Source: an uncultured Christensenellaceae bacterium
Lineage (GTDB): Bacteria; Bacillota; Clostridia; Christensenellales; UMGS416
Direction: 5' to 3'
Length of the DNA stretch: 64,000 nucleotides
Assembly (NCBI GenBank): GCA_944376795.1
Contig: CALWDW010000008.1
Coordinates: 1-64,000, forward strand
A program made the position numbers and the translations under genes. Under the pieces are notes generated by a model that searched no databases, was not told the DNA's origin, and was given only the letters and a program-made list of their open reading frames with translations. Below, piece after piece: positions 18,401 to 26,756 of this stretch. Within the stretch, counting starts at the first letter, position 1. Every line of letters begins with the position of its first letter.

Positions 18401-18709
18401 CCCAGCTGTCCCTTCCCCAAGGTTTTGGGGGAAAGGGGTTTGGGGGAGGGGGCCCTTTTGCAAAAGGGCCTTCTCCCCCAAGAGCTGCGGATTCTGAGGA
18501 GGCGGGGAATGCGAATCGGAAAAATCTGCAGAGTTCACAATTATTCCGCTGAAAGTGTGGTATACTTTTTTATGAAAAAATATGCGGAGCTGGTGTTCCC
18601 TTCGCGGAGCTGGCGCTTTCCAGGGCCGAAGCGGTTGACGGGGTCCGCTTTGCCGTGGTATAGTGTTAAGGCGCGTGCCTGTCTAAAGGCAGCGGTAAGG
18701 AGGCCTCAC

Positions 18710-20575
18710 GTGCTGAAAGAGAAACTGTCTAAACTGCTTCCCCTGGTGCAGAAACCCGCCCGGTATACCGGAGGCGAGATCCACGCGGCCATGAAGGACC
18801 CGGCGAAGGTATCCGTCCGCTATGCCTTTGCCTTCCCGGATGTCTATGAGGTGGGCATGAGCCACTTGGGCCTGCGGATTCTCTATGAAGCACTGAATCG
18901 GCTGGATTTCCTGTGGTGCGAGCGGGTCTTTGCTCCGTGGGGTGATATGGAGGCGCTGCTGCGGCAGGAGGGGCTGCCTTTGGCTACGCTGGAGAGCGCG
19001 ACGCCCCTGCGGGATATGGATGTCATCGGCTTTACGCTGCAGTACGAGATGAGCTATACCAATTTGCTCAATATACTGGATTTGGGCGGGCTGCCTCTGC
19101 GCAGCTGCGACCGGGGAGAGGATATGCCCCTGGTGATGGCCGGCGGTCCCTGCGCCTACCACCCTGAGCCCTTGGCGCCCTTCATCGACCTGTTTTTTAT
19201 GGGAGAGGCGGAGGAGGCGCTCCCCGCGCTGATGGAACGCTACAGGCAGGCCAAGGCCCAGGGAGCCACCAAAGAGGAGTTCCTGCTGCAGGCGGCTTCC
19301 CTTCCGGGCTGGTATGTTCCGGCTTTCTATGACGCCGTATACAAGGAGGACGGCACGCTACAGGCCACCGTTCCCAATCGTCCCGGCGTTCCCGAGCGGA
19401 TTACCAAGCAGATCGTGCGGGACTTTGAGCATTCGGTGTGGCCGATGAGCCCCATGGTTCCCTACCTGGAGGTGGTGCATGACCGGATCACCCTGGAGCT
19501 TTTCCGGGGCTGCACCCGGGGCTGCCGCTTCTGCCAGGCGGGGATGATCTACCGTCCGGTGCGGGAGCGCTCGGTGGAGACGCTGCTGGCCCAGGCCCTG
19601 GAGAACATGCGGGCCACCGGCTATGACGAGATCTCCCTCACCAGCTTGAGCACCGGAGACTATAGCGCCCTGACCCAGCTGATCGGCGCCCTGAGCCGGG
19701 AGACCAAGGATTGCCATACCATTCTTTCTTTGCCTTCCCTGCGCATTGACGCCTATGCCAAGGATTACATGGAGGGCGTGGACAACGACCGCAAGGCGGG
19801 GCTGACGCTGGCTCCCGAGGCCGGCACCCAAAGAATGCGGGACGTCATCAATAAAAACGTCACCGAGAATGACCTGATGGCTTCGGTGGAGGACGCCTTC
19901 CGCAACGGCTGGGATCGGGTGAAGTTTTACTTCATGCTGGGACTGCCTACGGAGACCGACGAGGATGTGGAGGGAATTGCCGACCTGGCAGGGAAGGTGA
20001 CGCGCCTCTACCGGAGGATCCCACGGGAGGTGCGCAGTAAGCGCCGGCTGACGGTCACGGTGAGCACTTCCAACTTTGTTCCCAAGCCCTTTACCCCCTT
20101 CCAGTGGTGCCCCCAGGATACCCTGGAGAACTTGGGCCGCAAGCAAGGCATCCTGCGGCGGGCGCTGAAGCCCCTGGGCGTCTCCTATAACTGGCATGAG
20201 TCCAGCGTCTCCCGGCTGGAGGCTCTGGTGGCCAGGGGAGACCGCCGGGTGGCCGATGTGCTGGAGGCCGCCTTCCGCAAGGGCTGCCGCTTTGACGGAT
20301 GGAATGATCTCTTCCGCCTCTCCCTTTGGGAGGAGGCCATCGCCGAATGCGGGATTGACCCGGATTTCTATATCAACCGTCCCCGTTCCCGGGAGGAGAC
20401 GCTTCCCTGGGACCATATTGACGTGGGGGTGAGCAAGGAATTCCTGTGGCAGGAGTACCAAAAGGCCCTGCGCGGGGAGACCACGCCCGACTGCCGCGGG
20501 GCTTGCCAGCGCTGCGGCATGGCGGGTACGCTTTGTAAGGGAGGGCCCAGCTATGCGGGTGATCTTTCGGTTTGA
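18710..20575 (+). CDS. Radical SAM protein, TIGR03960 type
   Basis: 621 aa from GTG at 18710 behind TAAGGAGG; the open frame continues further upstream only into repeats. An N-terminal B12-binding-like region (YAFAFPDVYEVGMSHLGLRI) is followed by the radical SAM centre with the cluster motif CTRGCRFCQAG, so it should bind a 4Fe-4S cluster and SAM. The C-terminus holds CRGACQRCGM. The family is nearly always followed by a DUF2344 protein and RNase G, exactly as here; its reaction is unproven. It overlaps the next gene by 23 bases. Confidence 0.93.
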   Translation: MLKEKLSKLLPLVQKPARYTGGEIHAAMKDPAKVSVRYAFAFPDVYEVGMSHLGLRILYEALNRLDFLWCERVFAPWGDMEALLRQEGLPLATLESATPLRDMDVIGFTLQYEMSYTNLLNILDLGGLPLRSCDRGEDMPLVMAGGPCAYHPEPLAPFIDLFFMGEAEEALPALMERYRQAKAQGATKEEFLLQAASLPGWYVPAFYDAVYKEDGTLQATVPNRPGVPERITKQIVRDFEHSVWPMSPMVPYLEVVHDRITLELFRGCTRGCRFCQAGMIYRPVRERSVETLLAQALENMRATGYDEISLTSLSTGDYSALTQLIGALSRETKDCHTILSLPSLRIDAYAKDYMEGVDNDRKAGLTLAPEAGTQRMRDVINKNVTENDLMASVEDAFRNGWDRVKFYFMLGLPTETDEDVEGIADLAGKVTRLYRRIPREVRSKRRLTVTVSTSNFVPKPFTPFQWCPQDTLENLGRKQGILRRALKPLGVSYNWHESSVSRLEALVARGDRRVADVLEAAFRKGCRFDGWNDLFRLSLWEEAIAECGIDPDFYINRPRSREETLPWDHIDVGVSKEFLWQEYQKALRGETTPDCRGACQRCGMAGTLCKGGPSYAGDLSV

Positions 20576-21239
20576 GAAAGGGGAGACCGTGCGCTACGTC
20601 TCCCATCTGGACATGCTCCGGGCTATGCAGCGGACTCTGGGTCGTTCCGGGCTGCCGGTGGCGTACTCCCAGGGGTTCCATCCTCATATGCTGGTGACCT
20701 TTGCCATGCCGCTGCCGGTGGGCGCCACCTCCCAGGGAGAGTACATGGACGTGGTGTTTCGGGAGGGGCCCGGTGTGGAAGAGATTGCCGGGCGACTGGC
20801 GGAGGCGCTGCCACCGGGCTGGACGGTGACCGGAGCGCATACCGTGGCGGATTCCGCCCCGGCGCTTATGGCCATGACCGCCCAGTGCGACTGGCAGATC
20901 GATTTCCCCGGAATGGAGGCGGAAGCCCTAGGGGCGCGTGTTGCCTCCCTTATGGCGTCTTCTCAGGTCCTGGTGACCAAGACCTCGCCAAAGGGCCCGC
21001 CGAAAGAGGTCAATATCCGAGACGGTATCCTGACGCTGAAGACCGCCGCCGTTCCTGACGGCGCGCGGGTTTGGGCGCGTCTGGCTGCCGGAAGCCAGCT
21101 CAATATTGGCCCGGGACTCTTGGTGGATGCCCTGGCGCCGGGGATCGATGCGCGCCGCCTTCTGCTTCACAGGCTGGAGCTCTATGGGCTGTGGGAGGGA
21201 AAACCCCTGCCCCTGCTGGAATTGGCCGCTTGCTACTAG
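20553..21239 (+). CDS. TIGR03936 / DUF2344 radical-SAM-associated protein
   Basis: 228 aa. The start RVIFRFEKGETVRYVSHLDMLR and the following AYSQGFHPHMLVTFAMPLPVGA are the DUF2344 signature. In many Firmicutes this domain is fused to or overlaps the TIGR03960 radical SAM partner; here the overlap implies coupled translation and a complex. No catalytic motif is known to me. RNase G starts 56 bp downstream. Confidence 0.93.
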   Translation: MRVIFRFEKGETVRYVSHLDMLRAMQRTLGRSGLPVAYSQGFHPHMLVTFAMPLPVGATSQGEYMDVVFREGPGVEEIAGRLAEALPPGWTVTGAHTVADSAPALMAMTAQCDWQIDFPGMEAEALGARVASLMASSQVLVTKTSPKGPPKEVNIRDGILTLKTAAVPDGARVWARLAAGSQLNIGPGLLVDALAPGIDARRLLLHRLELYGLWEGKPLPLLELAACY

Positions 21240-21295
21240 AATCCGATCCGGCGACAGCCGGTCAGAAATATTTCTTTACTTCGAGGGATGAAGGT

Positions 21296-22756
21296 ATGTC
21301 CAATAAGATCATCGTGGATGTGCAGCCGCGGCAGACCCGGGTGGCGCTGATGGAGGACCGGCTTTTGGCCGAGTACTACGTGGAGCGGCCGGGGAAGGAA
21401 CGCCTGGCGGGCAACATCTATGAAGGACGGGTGGAGAATGTACTGCCCGGTATGGAGGCGGCCTTTGTAAATATCGGCCTGGAACGCAATGCTTTCCTCT
21501 ATGCCGGGGATGTGGCGCTGAATCCCGATGAGTTCGAGTTCGAAGATCAGCCCAGCCAGTCTCCCAAGGTGAGCCATGCGATTAAGGACCTGGTCTCCAC
21601 CGGTCAGGAGCTGATGGTGCAGGTCACCAAGGACCCGGTGGGCACCAAGGGCGCGAGGATTACCACCCACGTAACCCTTCCCGGTCGGCTGATGGTGCTG
21701 ATGCCGACGGTGGACTACGTGGGCGTGTCCCGCCGCATCGTGGACGAGGAGGAACGTACCCGGCTGAAGGCCCAGGTGGATGCACTTCGGCCCGCCGGGA
21801 TGGGCGTCATCGTGCGCACGGCCTGCCGGGAGGCCGACCTGGAAGATATGCGGGCCGAACTGGAGAGCTTGGAGCGGATTTGGAGGCAGATTTTAGCCCT
21901 GTCCAAGCATACCCGCGCGCCGGCACGGCTGTACTGCGATTCCGACCTGCTGCTGCGCGCGGTGCGGGACCTGATGAATGAGGAAGTGAGCGAGTTCATC
22001 GTCAACGACCCGGAGGCCTTTCAAAGGGCGCGGGAACTGGCGGAAAAGATTTGCCCCCAGTTTGTGGATAGGTTCCGTCTCTTTACCGAGGGGTACGACG
22101 TCTTTGATTATTACAACCTGGAGGAGAAGGTGGATAAGTCCTTCTCCCGCCGGGTTTGGCTGAAGAGCGGGGGTTACCTGATTATTGACCACACCGAGGC
22201 GCTGACCACCATCGACGTTAACACGGGGAAATACGTGGGGGAGCGGGACCTGCAGAAGACCATCCTGAAGACCAATCTGGAGGCCGCCCAGGAGATCGCC
22301 CGGCAGGTGCGGCTCCGGGATATCGGCGGCATCATTATTCTGGATTTTATCGATATGCTGGAGACCCAGAACCAGACCATGGTGGTGGACGCCCTGAAGG
22401 AGGCCCTGACAAAGGACCGCACCCGTACCAATGTCCTGGGGATGACCAGCCTGGGGCTGGTGGAGATGACCCGCAAAAAGGTCCGGCAGCGGGTATCCAC
22501 CATGCTGCACTGCACCTGCCCCTACTGCAACGGCACCGGCCGGGTGCTGACCGCCGAGTCCGTGGCCCTGAAGGTGCTCAAGGAGATCCGGCGCCAGCGG
22601 GCCCAGACCAATATCTCTCGCTTCATCCTCAAGGTGCATGCCGATGTGGCCGACTACCTGGAGCAGGAGGGGCTGCTGGAGGACGATATCGAGGTCTACC
22701 GCAGCCGCAGCGCGCATATTGAGTCCTTCCGCCTGTCCAGCGCCGACGACCTTTAG
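21296..22756 (+). CDS. rng: Ribonuclease G/E family endoribonuclease
   Basis: 486 aa from ATG at 21296 (GAGGGATGAAGG upstream). Motifs include the S1 domain (GNIYEGRVENVLPGMEAAFVN, residues about 37-60), the catalytic DNase-I-like region with ALTTIDVNTG and GGIIILDFID (metal-binding aspartates), and the zinc-link CPYCNGTGR near residue 410. It lacks the long RNase E C-terminal scaffold, so it is RNase G-like, for rRNA and mRNA processing. It belongs to the radical-SAM operon; L21 has its own promoter downstream. Confidence 0.95.
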   Translation: MSNKIIVDVQPRQTRVALMEDRLLAEYYVERPGKERLAGNIYEGRVENVLPGMEAAFVNIGLERNAFLYAGDVALNPDEFEFEDQPSQSPKVSHAIKDLVSTGQELMVQVTKDPVGTKGARITTHVTLPGRLMVLMPTVDYVGVSRRIVDEEERTRLKAQVDALRPAGMGVIVRTACREADLEDMRAELESLERIWRQILALSKHTRAPARLYCDSDLLLRAVRDLMNEEVSEFIVNDPEAFQRARELAEKICPQFVDRFRLFTEGYDVFDYYNLEEKVDKSFSRRVWLKSGGYLIIDHTEALTTIDVNTGKYVGERDLQKTILKTNLEAAQEIARQVRLRDIGGIIILDFIDMLETQNQTMVVDALKEALTKDRTRTNVLGMTSLGLVEMTRKKVRQRVSTMLHCTCPYCNGTGRVLTAESVALKVLKEIRRQRAQTNISRFILKVHADVADYLEQEGLLEDDIEVYRSRSAHIESFRLSSADDL

Positions 22757-22788
22757 ACGCCGGATTTCGGAAAAATAGGTTTTTTTCG

Positions 22789-22817
22789 TTGACAAATGCC
22801 TGAAAATCCTGTAAAAT
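22789..22817 (+). promoter_or_regulatory. Promoter of rplU-rpmA
   Basis: TTGACA (22789-22794), 17-bp spacer, TAAAAT (22812-22817). Confidence 0.85.
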
Positions 22818-22823
22818 GGCTTG

Positions 22824-22906
22824 GTAACCGCACGGGCCGGGCTTGTAAATGCGCGCAGGCGCTGCCTCGTTGTGTCCGGCGAGTCTCTTGTAAGGAGGTG
22901 TAAGCA
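22824..22906 (+). promoter_or_regulatory. Candidate ribosomal protein L21 leader
   Basis: About 80 untranslated bases between promoter and rplU. Firmicutes often carry an L21 autoregulatory leader here, and the string TGTGTCCGGCGAGTCTC recalls its 3' part, but I cannot confirm the fold. Confidence 0.5.
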
Positions 22907-23212
22907 ATGTATGCAGTGATCAAAGCGGGCGGCACGCAGTTCAAGGTAGCTGTGGGCGACACCATTTATGTGGATAAGCTCCAGGCGGCCGACAATGCTT
23001 CCGTGGAGTTCGACGCGCTTCTGGTGGCCGACGGGGATAAGATCACCGTGGGTTCTCCCCTGGTGGAGGGCGTCAAGGTCACGGGCAAGGTGGTTCGTCA
23101 GGTAAAGGGGAAGAAGATCATCGTCTTCCGCTATAAGGCCAAGAAGAATGTCCGTGTTAAGAACGGGCACCGTCAGCCCTATACCCAGGTGGAAATTACC
23201 GCCATCGGATAA
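22907..23212 (+). CDS. rplU: 50S ribosomal protein L21
   Basis: 101 aa, full length. MYAVIKAGGTQFKVAVGDTI and the C-terminal KKNVRVKNGHRQPYTQV are diagnostic. The ATG follows TAAGGAGGTG. It is the first gene of a two-gene ribosomal operon with its own promoter and leader. The prp (ysxB) protease gene often found between L21 and L27 in Firmicutes is absent. Confidence 0.98.
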   Translation: MYAVIKAGGTQFKVAVGDTIYVDKLQAADNASVEFDALLVADGDKITVGSPLVEGVKVTGKVVRQVKGKKIIVFRYKAKKNVRVKNGHRQPYTQVEITAIG

Positions 23213-23289
23213 GAGGGACGTCCGTTTTCCGCAGGCCTCCTGGGGGAGGTATCCGCCGGCCTGGCCGGTAAGCAAGAGAGGTGACAAGC

Positions 23290-23559
23290 ATGGCTCATAA
23301 GAAAGGTATGGGATCGACCCGTAACGGTCGCGATTCCAACGCGCAGCGACTGGGGACCAAGCGTACCGATGGTCAGCATGTGACCGCCGGCAACATCCTT
23401 GTCCGTCAGCGCGGCACCCATATCCATCCTGGGAACAATGTGGGCATCGGCAGCGACGATACCCTGTTTGCCCTGGTGGACGGCGTGGTGAAGTTTGAGC
23501 GTAAGGATAAGACCCGCCGCAAGGTCAGCGTCTATCCGGTTTCCGCACCCGCCGAGTAA
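23290..23559 (+). CDS. rpmA: 50S ribosomal protein L27
   Basis: 89 aa from the ATG at 23290 (GAGAGGTG site); a GTG nine bases upstream would add only three residues. The sequence begins [19 protein letters not shown], so it lacks the short N-terminal extension that the Prp protease removes in many Firmicutes, consistent with the missing prp gene. A terminator follows immediately; obgE, the usual next gene, is not here. Confidence 0.97.
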   Translation: MAHKKGMGSTRNGRDSNAQRLGTKRTDGQHVTAGNILVRQRGTHIHPGNNVGIGSDDTLFALVDGVVKFERKDKTRRKVSVYPVSAPAE

Positions 23560-23576
23560 TCAGAATCCTGTATTGC

Positions 23577-23622
23577 AAGGGCCCGCCCGGAACTTTGTGT
23601 TCCGCGGCGGGCCCTTTCCGTT
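23577..23622 (+). terminator. Terminator of rplU-rpmA
   Basis: 11-bp outer stem (23577-23587/23606-23616) and 6-bp inner stem (23588-23593/23599-23604), then CCCTTTCCGTTT. Confidence 0.85.
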
Positions 23623-23656
23623 TGCCATTTTGGGCGCCTTGGCCGGCGCGTAGGCC

Positions 23657-24436
23657 TTACAGCAGTTTGGGGATGTCACCCACGCCCTCCAGCACGTAGT
23701 GGGGGCGGTAGGGGAATCGGTCAATGTCGGCGCGGGAGGTCACGCCGGAGAGCACCAGCACGGTGTCCAGCTCAGACTCCACCCCGGCCACGATATCGGT
23801 ATCCATGCGGTCGCCGACAATGGCGGTTTCCTCCCGGGTCGTGCCCAAAAGGGTGAGCCCGCCCCGCATCATCAGGGGGTTGGGCTTGCCAATGTAGTAG
23901 GCTTGCCGGCCGGTGGCCCGTTCAATGGGGGCGATGAGGGAACGGCAGGCCGGCGCGATGCCGGTCTCGGTGGGGCCGGTCAGGTCGGGGTTGGTGCCGA
24001 TCAGCCGGGCCCCATTGAGGACCAGGCGGATGGCCTTCTCGATACGCTCATATCCGTAGGAACGGGTTTCCCCCATGATGACGTAGTCCGGGCTGTAGTC
24101 GTCCATGATAAAGCCCGCGTCATAGAGGGCGTTGGTCAGGCCGGTTTCGCCGATCACAAAGACCCGGCCGCCGGGGCATTGGGTCTTCAGGAAGAGAGCG
24201 GTGGCCATGGCACTGGTGTAGAAATGCGTCTCATCCACGTCAATGCCCATGCGGGAGAGCTTCTGAGAGAGTTCCCGGGGGGAGCGTTCCGGGCTATTGG
24301 TGAGGAAGAGGTACTTTTTGTCATTCTCCTGCAGCCAGGTGACAAACTCCTGGGCCCCAGGCAGCAGGCGGGTTCCGTGGTAGATGACACCATCCATATC
24401 GATGATGAAGCCCTTTTTGTTGCGTAAGCTTTCCAT
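23657..24436 (-). CDS. HAD-IIA sugar phosphatase-like protein (NagD family)
   Basis: 259 aa. Motif I IIDMDGVIYHG (nucleophile Asp13, acid Asp15), motif II FLTNSPER, and motif III/IV YIGKPNPLM with AIVGDRMDTDI are intact, so phosphatase activity is likely. NagD/AraL relatives dephosphorylate sugar phosphates, nucleotides or 4-nitrophenyl phosphate. It is transcribed alone from a promoter at 24464-24491, convergent with the ribosomal operon. Confidence 0.93.
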   Translation of the reverse strand: MESLRNKKGFIIDMDGVIYHGTRLLPGAQEFVTWLQENDKKYLFLTNSPERSPRELSQKLSRMGIDVDETHFYTSAMATALFLKTQCPGGRVFVIGETGLTNALYDAGFIMDDYSPDYVIMGETRSYGYERIEKAIRLVLNGARLIGTNPDLTGPTETGIAPACRSLIAPIERATGRQAYYIGKPNPLMMRGGLTLLGTTREETAIVGDRMDTDIVAGVESELDTVLVLSGVTSRADIDRFPYRPHYVLEGVGDIPKLL

Positions 24437-24463
24437 GGGTTCCTCCTTGGCAATATACTTCTA

Positions 24464-24491
24464 TTATCTCCTGTGCCGCAGGAATTGTAAA
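24464..24491 (-). promoter_or_regulatory. Promoter of HAD gene
   Basis: Minus strand TTTACA (24491-24486), 16-bp spacer, GATAAT (24469-24464). Confidence 0.55.
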
Positions 24492-24597
24492 GTAAAATGC
24501 AGGTCAAAAACCCATGAAATGGAAGCTTGGAAGAGGGCCGGTTTCGAAGAGAGGTTCTGTGGGACTGGGGAGCATGCCGAAGGGCTGCCAGGCGGCT

Positions 24598-25644
24598 TTA
24601 CGGCGAGGGTGTCATACAGTCAAGACGCTGCTCTAAGGCGGCTAGAGCGGTGCGGAGAGAGCGAATCTGCCCATCCAGAGAGGACAACCGCTGCTCTTGT
24701 TCTCGCAGCTGGGCCGCCAGGCGCTCCCAAGTTTGGGACTGCGGGGAAGGAGGCGCGGCCTGGGTGGGGAGAGGAATGCCCGCAAATAGGCGAGTGATGC
24801 CATTTTCGCCAACCCAGTAACCGATTTCCCCTGTGGGCGCGGGCGGCGGAGCGGCGGGGGAAAAGCCCTGGGGACGCAGCTCCATCGCCCGGGGGATACC
24901 TTCCTGGAGGTATTGGCAGAGCAGAGCGTCCTCCCGCAGGGAAAGGCAGAGCCGGGAACAGCCGCCTTCCAGGGAAAGGGGAGCGCCGTCCACGAAGGGC
25001 TGCCCTTGGCAGAGGTAGCCGCTGTGAAGCTGGCCATCTGGGCCGGCCGTCACCTGGAAGTCCTCAAAGGGCAGCGGCACGGAGAGGAAATCTTGGGGCG
25101 CTGGGGGCGGATCCACCAAAGTGAGCCTTTGAACGGTGGCCCGGTCGGGGCCTACGCCCTGCAGGAAAAGGTACAGATTTCCCCGTTCTCCCATAAGATG
25201 GGTTAGGCGTACCGGCTGCCCTGACGGGAAAGAAGCGATGCGCCGCCCGCGCCAGCCGCCGGCAGGGTCATAGCTGTAGTGAATCAGGGCGCTGCCCTGG
25301 GCTGTACATAATAGATAACAAACATGCAGGCCTTGGTAGCAAGCGATCAGCGGCGTAACCAATTGCAGCGCTGGGGAATCCAGGACGCTGAGAAGGTGCC
25401 GGGTCCACTTGATGCCGTCGCGGGTGCGGGCGTAGACGAGCTGTGCATCGGCCGTGAAGAGCAGCGCGTGGAGCACGCCTCTCTCCTGGCAGAGGGCCAG
25501 GCTTTGTAGGCTCCGAGCCTCGGGGGAGACGGCCTCTCCTTCGCCGGCCAACATTTTGCAGAGCAGCTGGCGGTCTTTGCCGCTGTACAGCAGCAGCCGG
25601 TGTTCGGATAGGGGTACGACGGCAGGAAGACAGGAGTCGGGCAT
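24598..25644 (-). CDS. Unknown beta-rich protein with C-terminal coiled coil
   Basis: 348 aa from the ATG at 25644 (AGGGGGA site); an earlier in-frame start lacks one. No signal peptide. The first about 250 residues alternate hydrophobic strands and turns (LLYSGKDRQLLCKML, VCYLLCTAQGSALIHYSYD), like a WD/beta-propeller-type repeat fold. A proline-rich linker leads to a helix of heptads at the C-terminus (about 305-345, RLAAQLREQEQRLSSLDGQI). Function unknown. It is divergent from the Cys-rich gene at 25761; together they might act at the spore surface, but that is a guess. Confidence 0.7.
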   Translation of the reverse strand: MPDSCLPAVVPLSEHRLLLYSGKDRQLLCKMLAGEGEAVSPEARSLQSLALCQERGVLHALLFTADAQLVYARTRDGIKWTRHLLSVLDSPALQLVTPLIACYQGLHVCYLLCTAQGSALIHYSYDPAGGWRGRRIASFPSGQPVRLTHLMGERGNLYLFLQGVGPDRATVQRLTLVDPPPAPQDFLSVPLPFEDFQVTAGPDGQLHSGYLCQGQPFVDGAPLSLEGGCSRLCLSLREDALLCQYLQEGIPRAMELRPQGFSPAAPPPAPTGEIGYWVGENGITRLFAGIPLPTQAAPPSPQSQTWERLAAQLREQEQRLSSLDGQIRSLRTALAALEQRLDCMTPSP

Positions 25645-25760
25645 AGGTTTTCCCCCTTCACATATTGGGATCTTGTCACATAGTATGCTAATAGAATTCC
25701 GGTCATTCAAGGAACGCCCGCGCAGCGCGGAGCGTGGACCGGGTCAAAGGAGGGGAAACA

Positions 25761-26420
25761 ATGTCCTTTTATTCCAACAAGAACGCCGAGTGCGACTGCA
25801 GCCCCGGCCGTGTGCAGAGCAACTGCAGCTGCGGCGTGCGGGAGAAGGTCTGCGTCCAGGTGAAGAAGGTCTATGACGCCTGCATGCAGCAGGAACAGAT
25901 CAACTGCATCCGCGTAGCCCTTTGCGATATCCGGCCCACCAACGAGCGTCCCGTGCCGCCCTACGAGTTTGTGAGCTGCCGTTCCAGCGCCATCAAGGGC
26001 GAGCTGCGGGACCTCACCGTGCAGCGGATTCCCGACCGAGAGCACTTTGCCCGGGTACGCGGCATCGTGGATATTCCCATTGACGTGGTGTTCACCGATG
26101 CCTGCGGCAAGGAGTTTACCGGGCGCGCGTGCATCTCGCTGCGCAAGGATGTGGTGCTCTATGTTCCCTGCGACTCCATCATCCCCTTTACGGTGGATAA
26201 TGTGGTCAGCGCAGTATGCGTTACCGGAGAGCATGTCTGTGATACTACGTTTGACTTGGCCATCTGCGTCACGGTTATTCTCAAGGTGGTGGCGGAGGTC
26301 GATCTGCTGATGCCCTGCTATGGCTTCTGCACCACGCCTCCCTGCGAATCCTTTGCCGAGAATGTCTGCGACGAGTTCTTTGGCCTTCCCATCTTCCCGC
26401 CGCAGCTGGAGGATTGCTGA
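25761..26420 (+). CDS. Cysteine-rich protein, unknown function
   Basis: 219 aa from ATG at 25761 (AAAGGAGGGG site). It has some 24 cysteines scattered along the whole length, for example CDCSPGRVQSNCSCG near the start, CMQQEQINC, ACGKEFTGRAC and CYGFCTTPPC. No signal peptide or membrane helix. The VKKVYDACMQQE string recalls clostridial proteins of spore coats or outer layers, but I cannot name a family. Hairpins with CCGGTC/GACCGG arms lie in the upstream region (25700-25742). Confidence 0.7.
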   Translation: MSFYSNKNAECDCSPGRVQSNCSCGVREKVCVQVKKVYDACMQQEQINCIRVALCDIRPTNERPVPPYEFVSCRSSAIKGELRDLTVQRIPDREHFARVRGIVDIPIDVVFTDACGKEFTGRACISLRKDVVLYVPCDSIIPFTVDNVVSAVCVTGEHVCDTTFDLAICVTVILKVVAEVDLLMPCYGFCTTPPCESFAENVCDEFFGLPIFPPQLEDC

Positions 26421-26506
26421 GGATCATGCCGGCCGCTTTCACCCAAGGCAGTTGACACGCGCCTTGGGCGCGCGGCTGTTGCCATCCCCAGGAAATAGGC
26501 GATATT

Positions 26507-26545
26507 CCAGGGGCCGGGCCTTCGGGCTTCGGCCCTTGGTTGTTG
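26507..26545 (+). terminator. Hairpin after the Cys-rich gene
   Basis: CCAGGGGCCG (26507-26516) pairs with CGGCCCTTGG (26530-26539), followed by TTGTTG. A first dyad CCCAAGGC/GCCTTGGG lies at 26442-26468. No gene is seen in 26421-26680. Confidence 0.5.
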
Positions 26546-26680
26546 CGCCTGGAAAGGCAGCGGCCGGGGGACGGGGAAAAACGCGGCGGAAGGACAAGCC
26601 GCAGCGCGTTGTTTTCCAAGAAAGTAGGAACTTTAGCGGTTTTTTTGCGTCCCATTTTTAGTTCCGTGCGTGGTTTGCGC

Positions 26681-26711
26681 TTGACAGGGTCCGCGCATCG
26701 TGGTATATATT
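26681..26711 (+). promoter_or_regulatory. Promoter of LCP gene
   Basis: TTGACA (26681-26686) and, after 17 bp, TATATA (26704-26709) within an A/T run. Confidence 0.75.
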
Positions 26712-26756
26712 ATACAATTGTGCCCACAGGGAGCACCGACTAAGGGAGGAAGAACC

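Larger units (their letters stand above)
17232..18520. repeat. Palindrome and hairpin repeat cluster without genes
   Basis: About 1.3 kb of imperfect repeats. Four units of about 135 bp begin at 17343, 17664, 18027 and 18271. Each has a 38-bp palindrome starting GGGGGAGGGAAACC, a spacer with CTAAAACTTTTAGGGG, and a hairpin of the type GGGGAACGG/CCGTTCCCC ending in T-rich sequence. Shorter related palindromes lie at 17275-17312, 18198-18239 (perfect over 42 bp) and 18440-18481. Between palindromes the motif GGATTCCGAGGAGGCG recurs (17639, 18248, 18489 variants). Open frames here follow the repeats and look non-coding. Confidence 0.85.

Noticed and set aside
17232-18520. CRISPR array
   Set aside because: Units are about 135 bp, internally palindromic, and diverge; there are no short equal repeats with unique spacers and no cas genes.
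17449-18538. Several open frames inside the palindrome cluster
   Set aside because: They translate the repeats in both strands; residues such as GRGTFLKRFPSPA repeat by sequence duplication, with no proper start sites.
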